From Bacteroidales bacterium (GTDB lineage Bacteria; Bacteroidota; Bacteroidia; Bacteroidales; UBA7960): 51,541 nucleotides of DNA. Positions 18,893 to 27,855 of this stretch are shown piece after piece. Numbering within the stretch: the stretch's first letter is position 1; every line of letters begins with the position of its first letter. A program made the translations under genes and the position numbers. Under the pieces are notes generated by a model. That model had not been told where the DNA came from. It searched no databases and saw nothing but the letters and a program-made list of their open reading frames with translations. The stretch covers positions 1 to 51,541 of the forward strand of contig PWZB01000134.1 of the NCBI GenBank assembly GCA_003567625.1, given 5' to 3'.

Positions 18893-19411
18893 TCAGCCAT
18901 TAAAGACTTTTTGCACAGGCACACCCCTTTGTTGTGCAACTGTACCGGGGTCTCTGAGTTTAATCAAAGCATCAATTGTTGCTTTTACAACGTTGTGCGG
19001 ATTGGGTGAGCCTTTTGATTTAGCTAATACATCAGTAACTCCGACACTTTCCATGACTGCCCTCATTGCTCCTCCGGCAATAACTCCTGTACCGTGTGCT
19101 GCCGGTTTTATCAGAACTTTAGCACCGCTAAATTTGCCTTCCTGGCTATGAGGTATAGTACCTTTATGAATCGGCACACGTATCAGATGCTTTTTAGCAT
19201 CATCTATACCTTTGCTGATAGCAGTGGTAACCTCGCGTGCTTTTCCAAGCCCGTAACCAACCACGCCATTCTCGTTTCCAACCACAACGATTGCGGAAAA
19301 ACTAAAAGTACGACCTCCCTTGGTTACTTTGGTAACCCTCCTGATAGCAACCAGCCGGTCTTTAAATTCAATCTCGCTTGATTTGATCTTTTTAATGCTT
19401 GCGTTCGTCAT
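18893..19411 (-). CDS. rpsE: Small ribosomal subunit protein uS5
   Basis: This 172-residue protein of the 30S mRNA entrance is involved in decoding accuracy and mRNA unwinding. The double-stranded-RNA-binding-like domain [43 protein letters not shown] is followed by the C-terminal domain with [44 protein letters not shown]. It lies 4 bp after rplR; a 131-bp gap separates it from rpmD. Length is normal. Confidence 0.97.
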   Translation of the reverse strand: MTNASIKKIKSSEIEFKDRLVAIRRVTKVTKGGRTFSFSAIVVVGNENGVVGYGLGKAREVTTAISKGIDDAKKHLIRVPIHKGTIPHSQEGKFSGAKVLIKPAAHGTGVIAGGAMRAVMESVGVTDVLAKSKGSPNPHNVVKATIDALIKLRDPGTVAQQRGVPVQKVFNG

Positions 19412-19415
19412 ATTG

Positions 19416-19772
19416 TTATAAGTTTAAACCTTCTTCCCTGGCCCCATCAGCCAAAGACTTAACTCTACCATGATATAAATAGCCATTACGGTCAAAAACC
19501 ACATTTTTGATACCGGCTTCTTTGGCTTTTTTGGCAACAAACCGGCCAACTTTTTTGGCTGTTTCTGTTTTGTTTGCTTTTTCTAATTCCAGTTCTTTGG
19601 CCAAAGATGAAGCTGATAACAATGTTTTGCCTTCAATGTCATCTATTATCTGAACATAAATTTGTTTATTGCTCCTGAAGACGCTTAACCTCGGTTTCTC
19701 CGGTGTTCCTTTTATCTTTTTTCTAACCCTGTATTTGATTTTCAAACGCCTTTTATCTTTTTTTGTTGCCAT
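19416..19772 (-). CDS. rplR: Large ribosomal subunit protein uL18
   Basis: This 118-residue protein, with L5, anchors 5S rRNA to the central protuberance. It is identified by [34 protein letters not shown] and the C-terminal [26 protein letters not shown]. The basic N-terminal tail binds 5S rRNA. It lies 29 bp after rplF and only 4 bp before rpsE. Confidence 0.97.
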   Translation of the reverse strand: MATKKDKRRLKIKYRVRKKIKGTPEKPRLSVFRSNKQIYVQIIDDIEGKTLLSASSLAKELELEKANKTETAKKVGRFVAKKAKEAGIKNVVFDRNGYLYHGRVKSLADGAREEGLNL

Positions 19773-19801
19773 TGCTTCAAGGTGTATTACAAAATTAATA
19801 A

Positions 19802-20365
19802 TTACTTATCAGCTGCTACGGCAGTTTTTCCTGCTTTTCTGCGAATAATTTCTCCGGCAAATCGAACTCCTTTCCCTTTGTATGGTTCTGGCTTTCTCAA
19901 TGAACGTATCTTCGCCACAACTTGTCCCAATAGTTGCTTGTCAAAAGATTCCAAAATTATTGTAGGGTTTTTACCCCTTTCGGTTATTGTCTGTACCTTA
20001 ATTTCTTTCGGAAGCTCAATAAATACCGAATGGGAATGTCCTACTGAAAGCTCAATTAACTGACCTGAATTTTGAGCTTTAAATCCTACTCCTGCAAGCT
20101 CCAGAATCGTTTTGTATCCTTCAGAAACCCCAATAATCATATTATTGATTAAAGCCCTGTACAAGCCATGGAGTGCCTTAAATCTTTCCAGGTCGGACGG
20201 CCGCTCTAAATATACGGTATTATCTTTTATACTGACTTTTATTTCAGGCTTTACAGCTTGCGTCAATTCACCCTTAGGGCCTTTTACTTCAACAATATTG
20301 TTGTCCGTAACATTTACTTTAACGCTTTCCGGAATTGATATAGGCCAATTTCCAATTCGTGACAT
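19802..20365 (-). CDS. rplF: Large ribosomal subunit protein uL6
   Basis: This 187-residue protein has two repeated alpha/beta domains near the factor-binding site of the 50S subunit. The N-terminal [19 protein letters not shown] and the second-domain motif [31 protein letters not shown] are conserved family features. It lies 20 bp after rpsH and 29 bp before rplR. The length is slightly above that of E. coli L6 because of a short C-terminal extension. Confidence 0.97.
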   Translation of the reverse strand: MSRIGNWPISIPESVKVNVTDNNIVEVKGPKGELTQAVKPEIKVSIKDNTVYLERPSDLERFKALHGLYRALINNMIIGVSEGYKTILELAGVGFKAQNSGQLIELSVGHSHSVFIELPKEIKVQTITERGKNPTIILESFDKQLLGQVVAKIRSLRKPEPYKGKGVRFAGEIIRRKAGKTAVAADK

Positions 20366-20385
20366 AATATAATTTACTTCAATTT

Positions 20386-20784
20386 TTAACTAATATAACA
20401 AATTATCTCGCCTCCAACTTTGAGCTTTTTTGCTTCCTTGTCGGTCATTAAACCTTTAGATGTTGATAAAACAGCAATACCAAGCCCGTTTAAAACACGG
20501 GGAAGTTCGTCATGTCCACAATATCTCCTTATGCTGGGTCTGCTGGCTCTTTCAAGTTGATTGATAGCCGGCAGCTTGGTAACCGGGTGATATTTCAATG
20601 CAATTTTAATAATTCCCTGTTTATTGTCTTCAATAAATTTATAATTCAGAATATAACCTTTCTCGAAAAGGATTTTAGTAATTCCTTTTTTAAGGTTTGA
20701 TGCAGGGATTTCAACAACCCTCTGGTTATTTTTTATTGCATTCCTTATTCTTGTCAGGAAATCTGCTATTGGATCATTAATCAT
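20386..20784 (-). CDS. rpsH: Small ribosomal subunit protein uS8
   Basis: This 132-residue primary 16S rRNA-binding protein of the 30S platform reads from [15 protein letters not shown] at the N-terminus to the C-terminal core [51 protein letters not shown]. In E. coli S8 represses the spc operon by binding the rplE leader. A hairpin in the corresponding gap here (21689-21708) makes similar control possible. It lies 42 bp after rpsN. Confidence 0.97.
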   Translation of the reverse strand: MINDPIADFLTRIRNAIKNNQRVVEIPASNLKKGITKILFEKGYILNYKFIEDNKQGIIKIALKYHPVTKLPAINQLERASRPSIRRYCGHDELPRVLNGLGIAVLSTSKGLMTDKEAKKLKVGGEIICYIS

Positions 20785-20826
20785 TTCAAATTAAATAAAA
20801 AATTTTACAAAATAATTTAAATTTTG

Positions 20827-21096
20827 TTACCAGCTTGCTTTTTTAATTCCCGGTATAAGACCGCTGTTAGCCATTTCTCTAAAGTTAATACGGGAAATTC
20901 CAAATTGCCTCATATATCCTTTTGGGCGTCCCGTAATTTTGCATCTGTTATGCAAACGCACAGGAGATGCATTTTTTGGCAATTTTTGCAGGCCGACGTA
21001 ATCGCCTGCAGCTTTAAGCTCTGCTCTTTTCTTTGCATATTTTGCCACGAGACGTTCTCTCTTTCTTTCACGGGCTTTCATTGATTCTTTTGCCAT
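20827..21096 (-). CDS. rpsN: Small ribosomal subunit protein uS14, zinc-free form
   Basis: This 89-residue 30S head protein starts [31 protein letters not shown]. The conserved C-terminal part is [43 protein letters not shown]. It is the long, CxxC-lacking type, with a single cysteine. An upstream in-frame extension of 14 codons runs into the rplE stop region and is not used; ATG 21096 matches homologues. It lies 10 bp after rplE and 42 bp before rpsH. Confidence 0.96.
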   Translation of the reverse strand: MAKESMKARERKRERLVAKYAKKRAELKAAGDYVGLQKLPKNASPVRLHNRCKITGRPKGYMRQFGISRINFREMANSGLIPGIKKASW

Positions 21097-21106
21097 AAAT
21101 TCAATT

Positions 21107-21664
21107 TTAACTTTTAATGTTTTTAAATGGAAAACCAAACTCCCTTAATAATTCATATGCTTCCTTATCGGTTTTGGCTGAAGTAACTATTATAATATCC
21201 ATACCCATTATCTTGCTGACTTTATCAATATTAATTTCAGGAAATATGATTTGCTCGGATATACCCATTGTATAATTTCCCCTTCCGTCGAAGCCTTTTT
21301 CATTTATTCCCCTGAAATCTCTTATTCTTGGAATAGCGACTGAAATAAGCCTGTCCAAAAATTCATACATACGTCCACGCCTTAGAGTCAGCCTGCAACC
21401 AATAGGCATTCCTCTGCGCAATTTGAAATTTGAAATATCTTTTTTAGAAACTGTTGATACTGCTTGCTGACCTGCTATAAGTGACATTTCTTCAACGGCA
21501 GTCTCAATAAGTTTTTTGTCGGTAATGGCTTCGCCTACTCCTTGGTTAAGACATATTTTAACCAATTTTGGGGCTTGCATTACATTATTATATTGAAACT
21601 CTTCCATTAGTTTTGGAACGATTTCCTTTAAATATTTTTCTCTAAGTCTTGGAGTATATTTCAT
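21107..21664 (-). CDS. rplE: Large ribosomal subunit protein uL5
   Basis: This 185-residue 5S rRNA-binding protein of the central protuberance contacts P-site tRNA and S13. It has the [15 protein letters not shown] N-terminus, the family motif [11 protein letters not shown], and the C-terminal [41 protein letters not shown]. The 99-bp gap before it carries a small hairpin (see 21689). rpsN follows after 10 bp. Confidence 0.97.
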   Translation of the reverse strand: MKYTPRLREKYLKEIVPKLMEEFQYNNVMQAPKLVKICLNQGVGEAITDKKLIETAVEEMSLIAGQQAVSTVSKKDISNFKLRRGMPIGCRLTLRRGRMYEFLDRLISVAIPRIRDFRGINEKGFDGRGNYTMGISEQIIFPEINIDKVSKIMGMDIIIVTSAKTDKEAYELLREFGFPFKNIKS

Positions 21665-21688
21665 CTGTTACTAATTTATTTTAAATCT

Positions 21689-21708
21689 GTTTCCGCATAT
21701 ACGGAAAA
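21689..21708 (-). promoter_or_regulatory. Hairpin in the rplX-rplE gap, candidate S8-type regulatory site
   Basis: TTTCCG (21690-21695) and CGGAAA (21702-21707) form a 6-bp stem with a 6-base loop in the leader just before rplE. The E. coli S8 repressor target is at this same junction. The equivalence is inferred from position only; the sequence does not let me confirm an S8-binding internal loop. Confidence 0.3.
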
Positions 21709-21763
21709 ACTTGCCATATATAACAACATTCTTTTATGTAATTATTTTTCATGGCTCGTTTCA

Positions 21764-22087
21764 TCACTTAATTACCTCTTCTGACTTTTTGGAATAACGT
21801 ACAAGTTTTCCGGTTGAATCGTCTGTTTTACGTCCTGTTCGTGTTGGATTTCCTTGTCCATCAATAACCAAAAGGTTTGAGATATGTATAGAGGCTTCTT
21901 TTTTTATGATGCCTCCCTGGGGGTTTGCGGCATTAGGTTTGGTATGCTTCGAAATAATGTTAATACCTTCAACAATTGCGCGTTTCTTTTTTATATCAAC
22001 ATTAAGCACTCTGCCTTGTTGCCCCCGCGCATTCCCGGCAATAACCTTTACGTTATCTCCTTTTTTTATATGTAACTTTGATTGCAT
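21764..22087 (-). CDS. rplX: Large ribosomal subunit protein uL24
   Basis: This 107-residue assembly-initiator protein of the 50S subunit binds the 5' part of 23S rRNA. The KOW motif lies in [53 protein letters not shown] choose ATG 22087 because homologues begin directly before KLHIKKGD. An upstream in-frame start at 22102 would add MKKLI and abut the rplN stop. A 99-bp gap to rplE follows. Confidence 0.94.
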   Translation of the reverse strand: MQSKLHIKKGDNVKVIAGNARGQQGRVLNVDIKKKRAIVEGINIISKHTKPNAANPQGGIIKKEASIHISNLLVIDGQGNPTRTGRKTDDSTGKLVRYSKKSEEVIK

Positions 22088-22102
22088 AATTAATTTTTTC
22101 AA

Positions 22103-22471
22103 TTAAAGCACTTCTGGTGCCAGAGATACTATTTTCATAAATTGTTTTTCTCGTAATTCTCTGGCTACCGGTCCGAAAATCCTCGTTCCTCGCATCTCTT
22201 CGGTGGCTGTCAGTAAAACCACAGCATTATCATCAAAACGGATATAAGAACCATCAGCCCTTCTGACAGGGTTTTTTGTCCTGACTACAACAGCTTTGGA
22301 AACCGTTCCTTTTTTAATATTGCCTGATGGTAATGCACTTTTTACCGTGACAATAATTTTGTCACCTATTTTTGCATATCTCTTTTTGGTACCTCCCAAT
22401 ACTCTTATACACAAAACTTCTTTAGCGCCACTGTTATCTGCAACTGCTAATCTGGATTCTTGTTGTATCAT
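22103..22471 (-). CDS. rplN: Large ribosomal subunit protein uL14
   Basis: This 122-residue protein is at the subunit interface and forms bridges to 16S r[47 protein letters not shown] and the signature [28 protein letters not shown] are almost invariant. It is 2 bp after the rpsQ stop and 15 bp before the chosen rplX start, so translational coupling is probable. Confidence 0.98.
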   Translation of the reverse strand: MIQQESRLAVADNSGAKEVLCIRVLGGTKKRYAKIGDKIIVTVKSALPSGNIKKGTVSKAVVVRTKNPVRRADGSYIRFDDNAVVLLTATEEMRGTRIFGPVARELREKQFMKIVSLAPEVL

Positions 22472-22473
22472 AT

Positions 22474-22731
22474 CTATTCTGCTCTTTCAAGTATTTCAAC
22501 TAACCTCCAACATTTATTTTTGCCAAGCGGCCTGGTTTCTATTATACGAACCGTATCGCCAGGATTACATTCATTCTTTTCGTCATGAGCCATTAAACGG
22601 GAATATTTTTTTATATATTTTCCATATTTTGAATGTTTTACCCGATGGGTAACCTTGACAATGATTGTTTTTTGCATTTTATTGCTCGCAACTATTCCCG
22701 TTCTTTCTTTTCTGCTTGGTCTGGTTTCCAT
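22474..22731 (-). CDS. rpsQ: Small ribosomal subunit protein uS17
   Basis: This 85-residue OB-fold protein binds 16S rRNA early in 30S assembly. It reads [79 protein letters not shown], with all the usual S17 blocks. The start ATG follows the rpmC stop by a single base and rplN starts 2 bp after its own stop, which implies tight coupling of the three genes. Confidence 0.97.
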   Translation of the reverse strand: METRPSRKERTGIVASNKMQKTIIVKVTHRVKHSKYGKYIKKYSRLMAHDEKNECNPGDTVRIIETRPLGKNKCWRLVEILERAE

Positions 22732-22732
22732 G

Positions 22733-22948
22733 TTATTCTTTTATTGCTTTATTCGACTCTTCAGTTTCCCTTTTTTTCAATTCGGTTTTTATCCTGGCAA
22801 CAATTTTTCTATATGCCGGAATTTTCATAGGATTTTCCAGTGGTGAAACAGCATGGTTAAGTCTGAGTTTGATCAAATGCTTTTTTTCCTCTTCAAGTCT
22901 TTCCTTGAGATCGCTGGTTGTCATTTCGCGTATTACACCTGGTTTCAT
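22733..22948 (-). CDS. rpmC: Large ribosomal subunit protein uL29
   Basis: This 71-residue helical hairpin protein near the tunnel exit contributes to the trigger factor/SRP docking site with L23. It has [18 protein letters not shown] and [31 protein letters not shown], which match the Bacteroidota form. Unusually, 152 bp separate it from rplP, where many bacteria have a few bases or an overlap; that gap carries promoter-like boxes. Confidence 0.96.
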   Translation of the reverse strand: MKPGVIREMTTSDLKERLEEEKKHLIKLRLNHAVSPLENPMKIPAYRKIVARIKTELKKRETEESNKAIKE

Positions 22949-23068
22949 TTTTGTCTATTTTTGTTATTTACTGTTTACCTTTGGTTTGCCCGGAATTAAA
23001 CACAATATTATAAGTCATTAAAACACATTTTATTAATTCGGATTTCAAAAAGCTTTTAAAAAAGGCTG

Positions 23069-23097
23069 CAAAGTTACAAAGAATTAATATTAACAAA
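23069..23097 (-). promoter_or_regulatory. Candidate internal promoter between rplP and rpmC
   Basis: On the minus strand a -33 TTTG (23094-23097) and a -7 TAACTTTG (23069-23076) are separated by 17 bp, matching the Bacteroidota vegetative promoter pattern. They lie in the only large gap (152 bp) of the S10 part. Predicted transcripts would start near 23062 and have a leader of about 110 nt before rpmC. Confidence 0.55.
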
Positions 23098-23100
23098 AAA

Positions 23101-23523
23101 TTATTCTTCAACATAATCTCTTCGGACAACAAATTTTGTTTTCATCGGTAATTTTTGTGATCCTAGCCTGAGGGCTTCCCTGGCGGTTTCCAAATTGACG
23201 CCTTCAGCTTCAAACAATATGCGGCCGGGCGAAACACGGGCTACAAAAAATTCGGGAGCACCTTTTCCTTTTCCCATACGTACTTCAGCAGGTTTTTTCG
23301 TAACTGGCTTGTCGGGAAACACCCTGATCCAAAGCTGCCCTTCGCGCTTCATATGTCTTGTGATAGCCTGGCGGGCAGCCTCAAGCTGCCTTCCTGTCAC
23401 CCACGTTGCTTGCAAAGATTTTATGCCAAATGAGCCGAATGACAATTCTGCACCACGCTTGGTATTGCCTTTCATTCTGCCCTTTTGTTGTTTTCTGTAT
23501 TTAGTTTTCTTTGGCTGTAACAT
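23101..23523 (-). CDS. rplP: Large ribosomal subunit protein uL16
   Basis: This 140-residue protein of the A-site region is needed for late 50S maturation. It has [88 protein letters not shown], which contains the GRQ/RxxxT and MGKGKG signatures. It lies 42 bp after rpsC. The stop precedes a 152-bp gap with a putative promoter. Confidence 0.97.
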   Translation of the reverse strand: MLQPKKTKYRKQQKGRMKGNTKRGAELSFGSFGIKSLQATWVTGRQLEAARQAITRHMKREGQLWIRVFPDKPVTKKPAEVRMGKGKGAPEFFVARVSPGRILFEAEGVNLETAREALRLGSQKLPMKTKFVVRRDYVEE

Positions 23524-23565
23524 TACTTAAAAAATTAAAATGTTTTCATTATAACTCAATACGAT

Positions 23566-24276
23566 TCATTTTTTTCTTTTTCCCCTGAAACGTCCTTCAC
23601 CCTGGCCTTTACCTTTAAAGGGTTCTTCAATGAAAGGTGTCAATTCTTTTTTACCAAATATTTCACCCTTACATACCCATACTTTTACACCGATCCTGCC
23701 ATAAGTTGTGTGTGCTTCTGCTTTAGCAAAATCGATATTGGCCCGGAGAGTGTGTAATGGTATGCGACCTTCTTTGTAGGTTTCGCTACGTGCCATTTCA
23801 GTCCCGGCCAGGCGTCCTGAAACGGTTATCTTAATGCCTTCGGCACCCATACGCATTGTAGAAGCAATTGCAGTCTTAACGGCGCGTCTGAAAGAAATAC
23901 GTCCTTCAATTTGACGGGCAACATTATAGGCTATTAAAACGGCATCCAGCTCAGGTCTTTTTATTTCTGAGATATTTATTTGTACATCTTTCTGTGTAAT
24001 CTTTTTCAACTCTTCCTTAAGCTTATCTACTTCCTGACCGCCTTTCCCGATGATTAATCCCGGGCGTGCAGTGTTAATAGTTACCGTAATAAGTTTCAAC
24101 GTTCTTTCTATGATGATTTTTGAAATGCTGGCTTTGGATAGGCGGGCATGCAGATATTTTCTGATCTTGTCATCTTCGATAAGCTTGGATTCATAATTTT
24201 TTCCTCCATACCAGTTGGAATCCCAACCTTTTATAATTCCTAACCTAAGACCAATAGGATTTGTTTTTTGACCCAT
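23566..24276 (-). CDS. rpsC: Small ribosomal subunit protein uS3
   Basis: This 236-residue protein at the mRNA entry pore has helicase-like function together with S4 and S5. The KH domain contains [20 protein letters not shown], with the GXXG loop GKGG. The C-terminal S3 domain has [62 protein letters not shown], and a short basic tail RGKRKK ends it. It lies 11 bp after rplV and 42 bp before rplP. Confidence 0.98.
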   Translation of the reverse strand: MGQKTNPIGLRLGIIKGWDSNWYGGKNYESKLIEDDKIRKYLHARLSKASISKIIIERTLKLITVTINTARPGLIIGKGGQEVDKLKEELKKITQKDVQINISEIKRPELDAVLIAYNVARQIEGRISFRRAVKTAIASTMRMGAEGIKITVSGRLAGTEMARSETYKEGRIPLHTLRANIDFAKAEAHTTYGRIGVKVWVCKGEIFGKKELTPFIEEPFKGKGQGEGRFRGKRKK

Positions 24277-24287
24277 AATAAAATTCT

Positions 24288-24725
24288 TTAAAGTTTTTTA
24301 TCTTCTTTAGTATGTTCTGTTTTTTCAATTGGTTTTTTGCTGTCGAGTACAAGAGTAACATGGTTTGACCTTTTCCTTATTCTATGAGCTCTGCCTTGCG
24401 GGGCAGGCCTTAACCTTTTAAGCATTCTTGCACTGTCAATATAAATTTCTTTAATATAGAGGTTGCTTTCTTCAAGCCTCGCTTCTTCGTTTTTATTTTG
24501 CCAGTTTGCAATTGCCGACAGCAATAGCTTCTCAAGGCGTTGAGCTGCTTCTTTTTTGGTGAATCTAAGTATGCTTAATGCCTTGTCAACATCTTTGCCT
24601 CTGATCAAATCTGCAACTAATCGCATCTTGCGTGGCGATGTAGGGCAATTATGCAACTTGGCAAAAAATTTGACTTTACGTTCTTCTTTTAATTTCTCGG
24701 CTCTTAAATGTTTTTTTATTCCCAT
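24288..24725 (-). CDS. rplV: Large ribosomal subunit protein uL22
   Basis: This 145-residue protein has a beta-hairpin that reaches into the nascent-chain tunnel and forms part of the macrolide site. It is identified by [47 protein letters not shown] and by [24 protein letters not shown] at the hairpin tip. It has a charged N-terminal addition and a charged C-terminal tail, as is usual in the phylum. It lies 21 bp after rpsS. Confidence 0.97.
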   Translation of the reverse strand: MGIKKHLRAEKLKEERKVKFFAKLHNCPTSPRKMRLVADLIRGKDVDKALSILRFTKKEAAQRLEKLLLSAIANWQNKNEEARLEESNLYIKEIYIDSARMLKRLRPAPQGRAHRIRKRSNHVTLVLDSKKPIEKTEHTKEDKKL

Positions 24726-24746
24726 TATTATAGAGTATTTACAAAA

Positions 24747-25025
24747 TTATTTCAGTGCTTTATCTTTCTTCCCGGCATGGCCCCTGAATATACGTGTTGG
24801 CGCAAATTCCCCCAGTTTATGTCCTACCATGTTTTCGGTAATATATACCGGGATAAATTTATTGCCATTATGCACGGCAATAGTTTGCCCGACAAAATCA
24901 GGTGATATCATGGAAGCTCTTGACCAGGTTTTAATAACCGTCTTTTTCTTGCTTCCGGCCATTGTCAGTACTTTGTTTTCAAGCTTGTAATTTATGTATG
25001 GTCCTTTTTTCAGTGATCTGCTCAT
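24747..25025 (-). CDS. rpsS: Small ribosomal subunit protein uS19
   Basis: This 92-residue 30S head protein at the intersubunit bridge begins [19 protein letters not shown]. It carries the signature [56 protein letters not shown]. An in-frame TTG two codons upstream is a poorer start than the ATG at 25025. It lies 38 bp after rplB and 21 bp before rplV. Confidence 0.97.
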   Translation of the reverse strand: MSRSLKKGPYINYKLENKVLTMAGSKKKTVIKTWSRASMISPDFVGQTIAVHNGNKFIPVYITENMVGHKLGEFAPTRIFRGHAGKKDKALK

Positions 25026-25063
25026 ATTCAAAGCGATTTAAAATTTTATAATTCAATTAAACC

Positions 25064-25888
25064 TTATTTTTTCTTTCTTTCCACAATAAGCCTATTTGAA
25101 AGTTTTTTTCTGTTTCTTGTTTTATACCCTTTAGCAGGCACACCTTTTCTGCTACGGGGTAATCCTCCGCTTGATTTTCCTTCGCCTCCGCCCATGGGGT
25201 GGTCAACAGGGTTCATAACCGTACCGCGTGTACGCGGCCTGCGTCCCAGCCACCTGGAGCGGCCGGCTTTACCCGACATTATATGCATATTGTCAGGGTT
25301 TGAAACACTTCCTATTGTTGCTCTGCAAGTAACAAGTACCATCCTGGTTTCACCTGATGGAAGCTTCAGAATAGCGTACTTTCCTTCGCGTGATGTCATC
25401 TGGGCATAAGAACCGGCACTGCGAGCCATCTTTGCGCCCTGCCCCGGCTTTAATTCAACATTATGTACGACACTGCCTAAGGGAATGTCCTTAAGAAATA
25501 AAGTATTACCAACATCCGGTGTAGCTTTAACACCCGACATTATAGTTTGACCTGCCCGAATACCGCTTGGTGCTATAATATAACGTTTCTCACCATCGGA
25601 ATAAGTCACCAGTGAAATATGCGCAGAACGGTTAGGGTCGTACTCTATAGTTTTAACCTTACCCGGTATCCCGTCTTTATCACGTTTAAAGTCGATAAGA
25701 CGGTATTTCCTTTTATGACCGCCGCCTATATAACGCATGGTCATCTTGCCCCGGTTATTTCTGCCCCCTGTTCTATTTTTGCCAATCAACAAGCTTTTTT
25801 CGGGGCTGGAGGTAGTTAGCTCCTCAAAATCACTTATCAATTTAAATCTTTGACCCGGTGTTGTTGGCTTGAATTTTCGTAAACCCAT
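25064..25888 (-). CDS. rplB: Large ribosomal subunit protein uL2
   Basis: This 274-residue protein is required for subunit joining and peptidyl-transferase activity. [17 protein letters not shown] and [38 protein letters not shown] mark the N-terminal OB-like domain. The C-terminal SH3-like part has [34 protein letters not shown], which contains the histidine near the catalytic centre. It lies 14 bp after rplW and 38 bp before rpsS. Confidence 0.98.
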   Translation of the reverse strand: MGLRKFKPTTPGQRFKLISDFEELTTSSPEKSLLIGKNRTGGRNNRGKMTMRYIGGGHKRKYRLIDFKRDKDGIPGKVKTIEYDPNRSAHISLVTYSDGEKRYIIAPSGIRAGQTIMSGVKATPDVGNTLFLKDIPLGSVVHNVELKPGQGAKMARSAGSYAQMTSREGKYAILKLPSGETRMVLVTCRATIGSVSNPDNMHIMSGKAGRSRWLGRRPRTRGTVMNPVDHPMGGGEGKSSGGLPRSRKGVPAKGYKTRNRKKLSNRLIVERKKK

Positions 25889-25902
25889 TTTTCAGTTTTT
25901 TC

Positions 25903-26196
25903 TTAAACGTTACTGTAAAAATCAATGATTTCTCCTTCTGCAACTGTTACAATAGCTTTTTTAAAGTTATTCGATTTTCCTTCTCTGAAACCGGTTTTTG
26001 TATAACGTACCTTGCGTTTTCCCATATAATTCATTGTATGAACTGACTCAACCGCAACGTCATACATCTGCTCGACAGCTTTCTTTATCTGGCTTTTTTT
26101 GGCTTTTTTATCAACCACGAAACCATACCTGTTAGGGTACTTCTCGGTTATTGCTGTCATTTTTTCGGTAATTAACGGTTTTATAAGGATATCCAT
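25903..26196 (-). CDS. rplW: Large ribosomal subunit protein uL23
   Basis: This 97-residue protein at the exit of the peptide tunnel is the main docking point for trigger factor and SRP. MDILIKPLITEKMTAITEKYPNRYGFVVDKKAKKSQIKKAVEQMYDVAVESVHTMNYMGKRKVRYTKTGFREGKSNNFKKAIVTV has the standard L23 fold. It lies 39 bp after rplD and 14 bp before rplB. trigger factor itself is encoded at 6.0-7.4 kb in this window. Confidence 0.97.
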   Translation of the reverse strand: MDILIKPLITEKMTAITEKYPNRYGFVVDKKAKKSQIKKAVEQMYDVAVESVHTMNYMGKRKVRYTKTGFREGKSNNFKKAIVTVAEGEIIDFYSNV

Positions 26197-26235
26197 TTTT
26201 GTTTCTTTTTTGTTGCTAATTAAGCATTTATTCTG

Positions 26236-26865
26236 TTATTTCATCAATAAATTTTCAATTTCTTTAATTGCACTTTCAGCAAATATCACTTGCTGTGTGT
26301 TTAATATATCGTAAGTATTAAGCTGAGAAACAAGCTTTACTTTTGAATTTGAAATGTTTCGTGCCGATAAAATAATATTTTCGTTACCTTCACTTAAAAC
26401 CAGCAATGACTTTTTGGTTTCAAACTTGAAATTTCTGAGAATTTCCATATAATCTTTTGTTTTAGGGGCTTCCAGTGAAAAGTCTTCAATAATTGTCATG
26501 TTGTTATTTTTCATTTTATGCGACAGTGCTGATTTTCTGGCAAGCCTTTTAACTTTTTTGTTTAGCTTGAAGCCATAATCCCTGGGTTTAGGCCCGAATG
26601 TAATACCACCTCCTCTTAAGATAGGTGATTTAATATCTCCCACGCGGGCAAAGCCTGTGCCTTTTTGCCTGCGCAATTTACGGGTACTTCCTTTTACTTC
26701 GCTTCTACCTTTTGTTTTATGGGTTCCCTGCCTGCTATTTGCAAGAATATTCTTAGCATCGAGGTAAATAGCGTTCTCGTTAGGTTTTATTCCGAAAATC
26801 TCTTTTTTGAGTTTAACGGTTTTTTCTGTTTTGTTGCCATTAATATTATATACTGCTAACTCCAT
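26236..26865 (-). CDS. rplD: Large ribosomal subunit protein uL4
   Basis: This 209-residue protein has an extended loop that lines the tunnel constriction with L22. [63 protein letters not shown] is the L4 signature containing the tunnel loop. Its start overlaps the rplC stop by 10 bp, so the two are translationally coupled. In E. coli L4 represses the S10 operon; no equivalent leader was identified here. Confidence 0.97.
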   Translation of the reverse strand: MELAVYNINGNKTEKTVKLKKEIFGIKPNENAIYLDAKNILANSRQGTHKTKGRSEVKGSTRKLRRQKGTGFARVGDIKSPILRGGGITFGPKPRDYGFKLNKKVKRLARKSALSHKMKNNNMTIIEDFSLEAPKTKDYMEILRNFKFETKKSLLVLSEGNENIILSARNISNSKVKLVSQLNTYDILNTQQVIFAESAIKEIENLLMK

Positions 26866-27485
26866 CTTTCTAGTATTAAATATGAACCATTCGGACCGGG
26901 TACTGATCCTTTAACAATAACCAGGTTTTTTTCAGGAAAAATCTTCATTATCTGCAGGTTTATCATTTTGACCCTGTTTCCTCCTGTTCTTCCGCCCATT
27001 CTCATTCCTTTAAAGACTCTTGACGGGTCTGAAGAAGCACCTATTGAGCCGGGAGCCCTGACACGGTTTTTCTGCCCGTGAGTTTGGTCTCCCACACCAT
27101 GAAACCCATGCCTTTTTACTACACCCTGAAATCCCTTACCTTTGGATATGCCGATCACGTCTATATATTCTCCCTCAATAAATACATCAGCCTTAAGAAT
27201 ATTACCAAAGTCTTTCCGATGTTCTTTTTCAAACCTTGTAAATTCGGCAAGTACTTTCTTAGGGTTAGTTTTTGCCTTGACAAAGTGGCCTTTTAAAGGC
27301 TTGTTTGTTTTTTCTTCTCTTTTGTCGTCAAAAGCCAGCTGGATAGCTTCATAGCCATCTTTTTCCTTTGTTTTTATCTGGGTAACAACACAAGGACCAG
27401 CTTCTATTATAGTACAAGGTATGTTTTTCCCTGCATCATCAAAGAAGCTTGTCATTCCGATTTTTTTTCCTATTAATCCGGACAT
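26856..27485 (-). CDS. rplC: Large ribosomal subunit protein uL3
   Basis: This 209-residue 50S assembly-initiator protein has a loop that approaches the peptidyl-transferase centre. It has [39 protein letters not shown] and the signature [50 protein letters not shown]. The loop contains a glutamine at the usual methylation region, GDQTHGQ. It lies 36 bp after rpsJ and overlaps rplD by 10 bp. Confidence 0.97.
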   Translation of the reverse strand: MSGLIGKKIGMTSFFDDAGKNIPCTIIEAGPCVVTQIKTKEKDGYEAIQLAFDDKREEKTNKPLKGHFVKAKTNPKKVLAEFTRFEKEHRKDFGNILKADVFIEGEYIDVIGISKGKGFQGVVKRHGFHGVGDQTHGQKNRVRAPGSIGASSDPSRVFKGMRMGGRTGGNRVKMINLQIMKIFPEKNLVIVKGSVPGPNGSYLILERWS

Positions 27486-27521
27486 TTTTTTTAATTTTAA
27501 AATACTATAGCGTAATCAATA

Positions 27522-27827
27522 TTAAACCTTAATCTCAACTTCAACACCACTGGGTAACTCAAGTTTCATAAGTGCATCAACCGTTTTGGAAGATGTAGAA
27601 TAAATATCCAGTAATCGCTTGTATGAGCAAAGTTCAAACTGTTCTCTCGATTTTTTGTTTACAAATGTTGATCTTAAAACCGTAAAAGTTTTTTTGTTTG
27701 TTGGTAATGGTATTGGGCCATTTACCACAGCACCTGTTGTTTTAACTGTTTTAACAATCTTTTCGGCTGATTTATCCACCAGATTGTAATCATACGATTT
27801 TAATTTGATTCTGATTCTTTGACTCAC
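27522..27827 (-). CDS. rpsJ: Small ribosomal subunit protein uS10
   Basis: This 101-residue 30S head protein is known in other bacteria as the transcription factor Nus[66 protein letters not shown] contains the S10 signature. It lies 28 bp after fusA with no tuf gene between them, so the str and S10 groups are joined directly, as is typical of the phylum. Confidence 0.98.
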   Translation of the reverse strand: MSQRIRIKLKSYDYNLVDKSAEKIVKTVKTTGAVVNGPIPLPTNKKTFTVLRSTFVNKKSREQFELCSYKRLLDIYSTSSKTVDALMKLELPSGVEVEIKV

Positions 27828-27855
27828 TTTTTTCAGTTTAAATTAATATATCAAA

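Noticed and set aside
27828..27855. Missing tuf gene between fusA and rpsJ as an anomaly
   Set aside because: The direct fusA-rpsJ junction is the usual arrangement in Bacteroidota, where tuf lies elsewhere.
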